Assembly: GCA_035591015.1 (NCBI GenBank)
Contig: JAXIUW010201732.1
Coordinates: 1-11,421, forward strand
Direction of reading: 5' to 3'
Length of the DNA stretch: 11,421 nt
Source: Cephalothrix simula
Taxonomy: Eukaryota > Nemertea > Palaeonemertea > Archinemertea > Cephalotrichidae
Shown: in pieces, positions 1-6,792 of the stretch
How positions within the stretch are numbered: the stretch's first letter is position 1
Layout: each line of letters starts with the position of its first letter
The notes under the pieces: generated by a model
The model's database searches: none
Seen by the model: only the letters and a program-made list of their open reading frames with translations
What the model was told of the DNA's origin: nothing
Translations under genes and position numbers: made by a program

Positions 1-45
1 AAGAGTAAGAAAACGGAATTCCTGCGATTTTATATAGCTGGGACA

Positions 46-70
46 TGAGACACAATATCATTGTGTCTCA
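46..70. repeat. Perfect 11-bp inverted repeat (hairpin)
   Basis: TGAGACACAAT at 46-56 and its exact reverse complement ATTGTGTCTCA at 60-70 are separated by three bases. The stem has no mismatch and could form a cruciform or an RNA hairpin. No gene or element end is recognisable beside it, so its role is unknown. Confidence 0.7.
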
Positions 71-218
71 CCTGTTACACTACCATTTCCTGAACTTGAT
101 AGAACAAAAAAATTTAACTAGATATTATATATTGTAAATGACTATTAAACCTTCCCTATTTTATTGGGCATGATTTCTTGTCAAATGGTAAAGTTTTTTA
201 TTGGGCATAGTTCCTCCT

Positions 219-302
219 AGATAAAATATTCATCTCTATAACTATGTATACACTTCGTATAGATAAAAGATTCATCTCTATAACTACGTATACACTTCGT
301 AT
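219..302. repeat. Tandem duplication, two 42-bp units
   Basis: Bases 219-260 and 261-302 are two head-to-tail copies of a 42-bp unit beginning AGATAAAA and ending CACTTCGTAT. By eye they differ at only two positions, so the duplication looks recent. A shorter similarity (TTATTGGGCAT) recurs just upstream near 160 and 198. The unit length is a multiple of three. Confidence 0.8.
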
Positions 303-1386
303 ATTTGTGAAACTATAGGTCGATCTTTTGACTATGTTCCTCCTGATGATCTCCCCAATCCTTTACGTACTGAAGCCATTCTAAATTTATTATTTTCATT
401 TTTGTATATGTTTTGATGACCCCCTCTTTATACGGATTTCGATTTATTGCCTAACCGACACGGTACATGTATTACAAACCTGACCTGTAAATGTCGAGGT
501 GTGGGCATTCCCCCTCCATACGGACCTTTTCTTCAGACATGGATGACAGATTCTGCTACCATGTCCATTTACTTGATTTTCCTCTCATTTTTACTTTCAT
601 CATTTTATTATTTTTGCTTCTATTTTCATTTTTTCCTTTAAAACACTTTTTCCATCATTTCATGTATGTATAATATTTCAGAATTTGTAATTTTATTATA
701 TTACAATTCGCGTATTGAACGCATAAACCTTCAAAGTGACAGTTATCGGTGACCTTCGGAAAGATTCCAATATGGCGGCACCTGTAACATTTTATAGAAC
801 TTTCTAATGATCTAATCTTACTTTAATTTGTTTCATGCTCCTCTATGAGGGGGCCGCAAGGGTCCAACCCGGGCAGGAAACAACCAAATATGTGAATTGA
901 AATGAGAAAACGGGAAGATATTTGTTGCCTTTTTGAATTGGTATCGGGAGAACGGGAGATCAAGAAATTGGATTTGGGAATCAAGAAAGCTCCAAAATGG
1001 GTCCGTAAACTATAATCTGGAACTGGGATATTACTGGTGGTTAGAAAAAAACGGTTTTAATCTACCATATTAATATCAATTTCCATCAGTCTAAGCAGTA
1101 TAATTAGTACCAATCGGGAATCCGGGAAATCACAAAATTTTGTAATCATGAGCGAGATCCTGACCCCCTTCACCCCTCCCTCCTCTTTGAGCCATTTAAG
1201 ACCATAATTTATTAATAAGAACCAAGATGTCTGAAATTTGATAAGTTTCAGTAGTTTCATGCCCGAGATCGTTCATTGTGTGTGGAAGGGCAACTTAACC
1301 ATAATTCCCTTTGAGTAATTTTTCAACAAACGAAAAAACGACTCATTCATCATTATAATACATATTAAATTTTATCATAGGTAGCC
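303..1386. other. 5' flank of the SH3BP5 gene, no assignable gene
   Basis: No gene can be supported here. Two neighbouring plus-strand frames are open: roughly 272-417 (48 codons, no useful ATG at the front) and 418-641 (74 codons). The second contains a short Cys-rich stretch, HGTCITNLTCKCRGVG, that loosely resembles the end of an EGF-like module, followed by a very hydrophobic run. I recognise neither, and both may be chance or remnants. The rest is AT-rich DNA with pyrimidine-rich patches. The region should include the SH3BP5 promoter and any 5' untranslated exon. Confidence 0.4.
766..780 (+). promoter_or_regulatory. Possible promoter motif: CCAAT next to a YY1-like ATGGCGGC
   Basis: The string TCCAATATGGCGGCA combines a CCAAT pentamer with ATGGCGGC, the core of the YY1-type motif that sits near transcription starts of many animal genes. 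It lies about 640 bp upstream of the SH3BP5 start codon on the same strand, in otherwise AT-rich DNA. No TATA box or initiator can be tied to it. This is a motif match only. Confidence 0.25.
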
Positions 1387-1400
1387 ATGATATGAACTAG
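1387..1400 (+). other. Two overlapping one-codon upstream ORFs
   Basis: The 14 bases ATGATATGAACTAG encode ATG-ATA-TGA (1387-1395) and, in another frame, ATG-AAC-TAG (1392-1400). The second start overlaps the first stop. Both end within 25 bases of the SH3BP5 start codon at 1412. If the mRNA 5' end lies upstream, scanning ribosomes would meet both before the main start, which could lower or regulate translation. A weak possible splice acceptor (ATCATAG) ends at 1380, so these bases could begin an exon. Confidence 0.45.
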
Positions 1401-1411
1401 AGGTCTGTGAA

Positions 1412-2752
1412 ATGGCAGAAAAATTATCAACTTCAGCTGATGAAGAAGCTGCAATGAGGATGGATGAAAATGAAGAAGAGGTGGATCCGCGTGTGCAAAT
1501 TGAATTAGAAAGTTTAAATACAGCAGCTGATGATATTAATTCACTTGAACTACAATTTGAGGAAGCTGGTTTACATTTTCAAGCGCTACGCACTGATGCT
1601 TTAAACCAATTAAAAATAATTGGTAAGAGACTTGGAAGATGCGTTGATAAAGCTCGGGTGTATTATGAGGCAAAAGAAGAAGCAAAGTCTGCTCAAACTA
1701 TTAGTCAAAAAGCAGTGAGACAATTTCAAAGGTCTAATGGTGAATACGAAGCAGCTAAAGAAACTTTGGCTTTAGCTGAGTCAAGAATGTATGGTGAGGA
1801 TGGTCATATTATGGACTCAGCTAAATTGGAAATGTTAAATCATTTAACTATGAAGGTATTTGAATTTGAAAAAAAGAAATCAATTAGTGAATTAGAGCAT
1901 CAACAAATTATGACAAAGCTATCTGAAGCTGAGAATAAAGTTGTTATTCTGGGAAACAAAGAGCGAAGAAATATTGATAAAGCAAGACCGTATTTTGACT
2001 TAAAAATGGCTCTCGAAGAACGTTTAATGCGACAAAAAGGCTTATGTGAGGAATTGCAATTAAAAGTTAGATCTGCCAAGCAAAAGTATCATGATACATT
2101 ACGGAAATTGGAAAAAATTTCTGAAGAAATTCATGAAAAAAGACAAGCAAAGAGGATTTTAAATCTACCGCCCCGTGAACCGGGAGTTGGTGCTGAAGCA
2201 GTTGCCGAAACTGTGTCCCTAAACGCGAAATTAGATATGGGTGATACGATAAGTTGTGCTTCTTCAATCAGTTCTGACGTTGAATATGATCACGATAATC
2301 ATGAGATTACCGGAAGTGAACTTACTCTACCTTCGCTTGACTACGTGAAGAATACCCCAATAGCTGGGTATGGGAGCATGGCTTCCCAGCCATCATCTCC
2401 TGCGCGTTCTTCACGTTCGAGAGACCCGGATGCTCTTTCTGATTCTGAAGCTCAATTAACAAAAGCGACGTTTTTTAGCAGTCAAAATAAACATTCATCC
2501 ACTTTTGAGCCCTCGCGTCATCGCTCTGGATCATATATCGTTGCCGTACCTTCGAGAAAAATGTCTAAAGAACTCACTCGTCCTCGTTCGTCGAGTCATC
2601 TAGAAACGCGGAGTCAAAAATCATTAAAAAGTGACATTCAATTTCCGTTAATGGCCGGGCTTCAACAAGCGCATGCGCATTTATCACGTCCATCCAGTTC
2701 TGAGAGTTGTTACAGCAACCCAGAACGCTCACGACATTCCAGTGGTTCGTGA
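1412..2752 (+). CDS. SH3BP5: SH3BP5 / REI-1 family protein (Rab11 GEF), complete and intronless
   Basis: This 446-residue protein belongs to the SH3 domain-binding protein 5 family (Sab; REI-1 in nematodes). Known members are coiled-coil proteins that activate Rab11 as exchange factors and act in endosomal traffic; the vertebrate protein also binds JNK on mitochondria. The match spans the family core, about residues 24-265. It opens with VDPRVQIELESLN and then a long heptad-rich coiled coil. The coil holds the paired motifs DKARVYYEAK (79-88) and DKARPYFDLK (189-198), plus AKETLALAE, EMLNHLT and ISEEIHEKR, and the core ends with PGVGAEA near 256-262. Residues from about 285 are a Ser-rich tail with many RS/SR pairs, probably disordered. 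Length is close to the roughly 455 residues of the human protein. The ATG at 1412 has purines before it and G after it, and is the first in frame. The frame shows no intron, although vertebrate orthologues have several, so it is either an intron-loss locus or an old intact retrocopy. Confidence 0.93.
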   Translation: MAEKLSTSADEEAAMRMDENEEEVDPRVQIELESLNTAADDINSLELQFEEAGLHFQALRTDALNQLKIIGKRLGRCVDKARVYYEAKEEAKSAQTISQKAVRQFQRSNGEYEAAKETLALAESRMYGEDGHIMDSAKLEMLNHLTMKVFEFEKKKSISELEHQQIMTKLSEAENKVVILGNKERRNIDKARPYFDLKMALEERLMRQKGLCEELQLKVRSAKQKYHDTLRKLEKISEEIHEKRQAKRILNLPPREPGVGAEAVAETVSLNAKLDMGDTISCASSISSDVEYDHDNHEITGSELTLPSLDYVKNTPIAGYGSMASQPSSPARSSRSRDPDALSDSEAQLTKATFFSSQNKHSSTFEPSRHRSGSYIVAVPSRKMSKELTRPRSSSHLETRSQKSLKSDIQFPLMAGLQQAHAHLSRPSSSESCYSNPERSRHSSGS

Positions 2753-3153
2753 GGAGAACTAGATGTTTCTCAAATTGAGAAAAACCAACTTTTATATAAC
2801 TATTTTTGTTTATTTTATTGCAATAGGCACAATTATTGGGTAAATAGTTTTTCTTTGAAAAATTATTGTTGTTGATATCGTAGAAACTCAACGTATTTTC
2901 CCGATTAATCGGAAAGCATAAAAATCTCGTATCAGTAGTATTACTGTGATAAATGTCTGCTCGTCACAACCGTTCAAACGCGTCAATAGCGACGTGGGCC
3001 GGGGCGTGGGACTTATAACTTTCGTCAACTTGAGAACAGTGGTTTTGGTATAATTTATAATATGATTTCATATACCAGGAATTCAGAATTTTATGGTTTA
3101 CAGTATTATGTACATGTATATATATGTGTAAAAGCAATGCACTAACTAACTAC
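2753..3153 (+). other. 3' flank / probable 3' UTR of the SH3BP5 gene
   Basis: This is mostly AT-rich sequence. A GC-rich island at about 2980-3011 stands out. No AATAAA occurs before 3185, and no poly(A) tract follows the stop codon directly, so there is no obvious retroposition scar. Open frames on the minus strand here are shadows of the gene and its flank. Confidence 0.35.
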
Positions 3154-3272
3154 GGACCGTTTTTTTTTTTGTTATTAATAGAGCAATAAATTTAGTGTTG
3201 GTATAATTGTAAAAAATATTGGTTTTTTGACAATGGCTTATTGCTCTATCTATTACTTAAAGTGAACGGTCC
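3154..3272. mobile_element. Small foldback (MITE-like) element
   Basis: This stretch begins GGACCGTT and ends AACGGTCC. Inside the arms the left side has ATTAATAGAGCAATAA and the right side, read in reverse complement, has AATAGATAGAGCAATAA. The arms are about 35 bp and similar but not identical, and the left one contains a T-run. No clear target-site duplication is visible, and no transposase is encoded. A third, isolated GATAGAGCAATA occurs at 3333-3344. It is a non-autonomous element or the stem of a larger decayed one; the family is unknown. Confidence 0.5.
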
Positions 3273-3294
3273 TTAATCGCATACTGATACATCG

Positions 3295-3300
3295 AATAAA
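3295..3300 (+). terminator. Candidate poly(A) signal for the SH3BP5 gene
   Basis: A canonical AATAAA lies about 540 bp after the stop codon. Another AATAAA at 3185-3190 is inside the left arm of the small foldback element. Either could serve. A T/G-containing stretch follows at about 3305-3320. There is no direct evidence of cleavage here. Confidence 0.25.
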
Positions 3301-3577
3301 GAAGCTGTATTAGTATTGATTCATAAACAACCGATAGAGCAATACATCTTTGACGATTGGGTTCATTTTAGTCAAAATGGTAAATAGTAGTAATGTCGTG
3401 CCATTACGAGTGAGGAGGAGGCTAGTGGATTCATCGATTCATTCATAATGAATATTGAATACATTTTATGTTTAAAATAATCCTTGTTGCTTTAGCTTTA
3501 CATTGGTACTACATTGGTGAGCTACAATGTTAACAAAAAACCAAATCAAAGTCTCGGTAAGATTCAATTATATCATA

Positions 3578-4024
3578 TACAGTGTGTATGCATAAAAGAA
3601 ATGTATCCTCTTGCCAGAAAACTTTCTGCACCGCACTAAATCAATTTAATGCATGCCCTAAGGTCTTTTTCACCATCAGTGAAGTTTGGAAACAGAAATA
3701 TCCAATATTCAGCGATATTTTTGAGAAAAAATCGTCGAAATTTCCGCAATTATAGGAATTCTGAATAAAAATGTTAATAGTTGTTATAAGAAATTCGAAA
3801 GTCAAAAAGTTTGATTTTGGGTAAGGACATTCATTTTTGTATGGTTATTGTGCCATTTGTAGATATTTTCAAAATACACATATCGCTGAATATTGGACAT
3901 TTTCGATTCCGCTTTTGACTGCTTGAAGATGACCTTAATCTAGGAAAAGGACAGCTTTCACTTGATTTGTTTGTGCTAACTGACTGTTCCCTGCGATGGG
4001 ATACATTTTTATTTACACCCTGTA
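3578..4024. mobile_element. 447-bp foldback MITE with long terminal inverted repeats
   Basis: The left end begins TACAGTGTGTA and the right end, in reverse complement, begins TACAGGGTGTA. Both then share an A-rich stretch and AATGTATCC. The similarity continues inward, with gaps, through TAAGGTC to the exact 18-bp match at 3701-3718 and 3880-3897 (core CCAATATTCAGCGATA). The arms are therefore about 140-145 bp around a loop of about 160 bp. No coding frame is present. Such long-armed non-autonomous elements depend on a transposase encoded elsewhere. The immediate flanks (ATCATA left, TGATTT right) may extend the repeat or be target-site traces, so the exact ends are uncertain by a few bases. 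Confidence 0.75.
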
Positions 4025-4293
4025 TGATTTATATCGACACTATTTTTGATGGCAAAAAATTACAAGCCTCTATCAGCTGTAGACTACAAAGATGAACTCT
4101 GATACTTGCCGACGAAACATCGTTTGACTATGCCATAATCTATTTGCCGTGAAAACCACACAAAGATCGTATAAATTAAAAGTAGCAAATTGGACAACCT
4201 CAACAAAAGTAAGTTGCCATTTTTGTTCTTTTAAATCTGTATACACATACTTTCACACACCTTCACATAACACAAATTTTTGATATTTTGTAG

Positions 4294-4421
4294 ATTTTGG
4301 TATTAAGATCTTCCTAGTGTATTTGCCCGGCATGATGCGGTGCCTGAACAGAAAAAAAAAAAAAATTGGAGCTGCAGAACAGGAATTATCAGCATCGCGC
4401 AATTCCTTTACCATAATATTG
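4294..4421 (+). other. Possible 5' UTR exon of the OATP gene
   Basis: The segment follows a good acceptor (ATTTTGTAG, ending 4293) and is followed by a strong donor (GTAAGTAAG from 4422). Upstream, a matching donor AAAA|GTAAGT lies near 4208. One frame is open across the whole segment and includes ATGATG at about 4332, followed by a run of 14 A that encodes four Lys. That frame does not join in phase to the OATP start exon, so if transcribed it would be an untranslated leader with an upstream ORF. No homology is recognised. Confidence 0.2.
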
Positions 4422-5620
4422 GGTAAGTAAGTGAAGATAATGCGGTTTTAAATTATATTGCGACTGTTCTCGTGTAAAAAGCTAGGTGTCCAGAAATTGA
4501 TATTTACATGCTTGATCAATACTTAAGTCTCAATCTCGTGGAGCTGATATTAAAGTACTTAAAAAACCAGTTTTTGGCCAATTGGGGCGCCATTGTCGGT
4601 TAAAACGCTTGGTGAATGGCTGGCATTGAAATTACTCATCTGGTTAGTGGTTAAATTACTCGTCATACAACCTTTTTCCGCAATTTTTTTTTCAGTTTTA
4701 AAAGATTTGTATGCTTTGATACTTTCAGACCAACATGCTAATCATTCGCTTACATCATGCTTAAATTTGTGACATTTATATACAATATACTTCAACTCAA
4801 TGAACTACTTTATGTATCTGAATCCTATGACGAAATGCAAACGAGTTGGACCCTAAAGGTGAACAAAATGGATAAAGGTATGTTTTTGTGTTAAAATTTA
4901 GTTTATTTAAGTTGGTAACTCTAAATTTCATTAAATAAACGCGCCCGTTTTGCTCTGAATTGGAAATATGTGTTTTAGATCAAAGGTTTCTATGGCTTGC
5001 TAAAACGTAAAATCCGGGTTCAGTTTTTAAGGACGATTCTCATAAAAAATATTAACCTTTTTGTTCAAACTTGTCGAAAAAAATATTTGCTTATCATAAT
5101 CACTAGGCAATAAGCCTGACAAGTCAGTCAAACTGAATATGGTATTAGTTAAAATTATTTTGATAAAAAGAATTACATATATACGGTATTTGAAAAACTT
5201 TGATAAACTTAGCATGTACATTACATGTATTTATTCTGTATTTAAAAACTTGACCGATTCGTTACATGAATATCTATGTTAGGTAATTCATTCAAAATAA
5301 ATATTATTCAAGTGTTTTAAGCAGGTAATATAATCTTTAGAAAAACTTATCACCGGTCGAAGGTGACACAACTTGAAATAAAATCACGCATTATCTTTCG
5401 TTGATTAGGTCAAAATTCAAGACAAATTAGTTAATTCTAGTAAGGTTTACTTTATTGTGTTTACATGGGATGAGGTGATTCTTGTAGTTGGATTATTTTT
5501 AATGTTAAAAACTATTTAACATTCTTTGCAAAGTTGTTTTCAGCTAATTTTGTAAGTTCTGTTTAATTTTTTTCAGTACTAAACATTATTTGTAATTCTC
5601 GAAGTACAAGTTTTTTTCTG
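4422..5620. other. Intergenic spacer, nothing assignable
   Basis: This is AT-rich sequence without a supportable gene. Several splice-like strings occur, such as TTTTTTTTTCAG near 4695 and AAAG|GTATGT near 4878, but no conserved coding segment lies between them. Open frames are short and low in complexity. The region could contain leader exons or enhancers of the downstream transporter gene; the sequence alone does not show any. Confidence 0.4.
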
Positions 5621-6065
5621 TAATGCACCGATCTAAGAATTTTCCGCTAAGGAGGGGCGGGGAGTCTGGATTTTAGCGAAGCACTGAATTGTGCGCTAAC
5701 TCTAGTACATTACACAAATGCGCTATTCCGGCCTCTGATTGCGCGATTAAATAGATACAGCTTTGAATTGAATCATATTGATAGGCAGCATTATACTAAT
5801 TTAGCAGATTAATACGCATAAATACGCACATCAAATACCTGTAAAATATGCACCATTTCTTGAGAACCACAGGATAAAAATTTGAAGCGACAGATTGTAA
5901 ATCTCCCGGTACACTTTCAATTATACATAATCGCGTGCTATGTACCCATGAATTACCACACGAAAAATGATAATGATTTGTTAATCCCGCATGCCGAATA
6001 GTTTCGAAATGTGCTAATTATGTGCTGAACCCCGCGATCCCCGCCCATCCCTGATTGGTGTGTAA
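5621..6065. mobile_element. Degenerate foldback element upstream of the OATP start
   Basis: The two ends resemble each other in inverted orientation. GCACCGATC on the left matches ACACCAATC read from the right, and GGAGGGGCGGGGA matches GGATGGGCGGGGA. Further in, CTATTCCGGC and GCGCGATTAA (5723-5750) match CTATTCGGC and GCGGGATTAA read from 6001 back to 5982. Several small gaps interrupt the pairing, so this would be an old MITE-like element of about 445 bp. The GC-rich subterminal blocks contrast with the AT-rich surroundings. No target-site duplication is clear and the family is unknown. Confidence 0.4.
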
Positions 6066-6105
6066 TATCAAGAATGTATCAAAAGAATTAGAATCGCTTA
6101 TACAT

Positions 6106-6124
6106 TACACATTTCTTGTTTCAG
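6106..6124 (+). other. Splice acceptor before the OATP start codon
   Basis: The stretch CATTTCTTGTTTCAG is a good pyrimidine tract plus AG ending at 6124, only 19 bases before the start codon at 6144. It implies an upstream untranslated exon, or a trans-spliced leader if the organism uses one. The leader exon itself cannot be placed with confidence; 4294-4421 is one candidate. Confidence 0.55.
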
Positions 6125-6143
6125 TTTGTGTTGCTGTTTCAAA

Positions 6144-6792
6144 ATGGCTGAAAACCAAAACGGAAAAGTTGCGGTGAATAACGGAGAAGACAGAACTGAG
6201 AGTAGATGTGGTCTTGGTCCATGGAAACCAAATTTTCTTCAAAAATTTATAGATATTAGAATTTTTCTATTTGCATTTGCTGTTGGGTTTTTTAGCTACG
6301 GATCTCAAAGCTCTTATCTTTCGGCATCTCTTACAAATATGGAAAAAGCGCTAAAAATTAACAGTGCAAAATCTGGACTTTTAACAATAGCAAATGATAT
6401 GGGTTACATTATGACTGTTTTGTTAGTTAGCTCCTTCGCTAATCGAGCCCATAAACCACGTGTGATTGGATTTTGTATTACTGGCATTGGAATTTTTTCG
6501 ATTTGCGTTTCTCTACCATACTTTATATTTGGTGGTGAAATGATGCAACCAACCCAAAATCGTGGCTCGAATATAACTAAATCTATGACGTCATTTTGTC
6601 TTGCTAATCGCACATCAAGTGAATGTAAAAGTGAAAAAAGTATAGAAGAAAATTTTCAGTCATCTGTGTCATATGGTATAGTCTTTGCTGCTCAATTTTT
6701 GCTTGGTATTTGCATGACTCCTATTTGGGCTTATGGCATGACCTATTTAGATGATAACTCTGGCAGTAAACATGCTTCACCTTTGTACATAG
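6144..6792 (+). CDS. SLCO: OATP exon 1: start codon through TM4
   Basis: Residues 1-217 are encoded in one long exon: a hydrophilic N-terminus, CGLGPWKP, TM1 to TM4 and the conserved TYLDDN motif. The loop after TM3 holds two glycosylation sequons (N143, N155) and two cysteines. It ends ATAG|GTAAAA in phase 1, splitting the Gly217 codon. The frame stays open for another 120 bases past the donor, but that sequence has no family match. Confidence 0.93.

Noticed and set aside
241-304. ACTTCGTATA strings resembling half of a loxP site
   Set aside because: Only ten bases match and there is no inverted partner with the right spacer. It is part of the 42-bp tandem unit.
2574-2891. Minus-strand 105-codon frame opposite the SH3BP5 3' end
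   Set aside because: It is a shadow of the Ser-rich tail and AT-rich 3' flank, with no family match.
6126-6143. Six-residue N-terminal extension of the transporter from a TTG start (CCCF-rich)
   Set aside because: Animal genes normally start at ATG. The ATG at 6144 has a good context, and the upstream bases are explained as the end of a 5' UTR after the acceptor at 6124.
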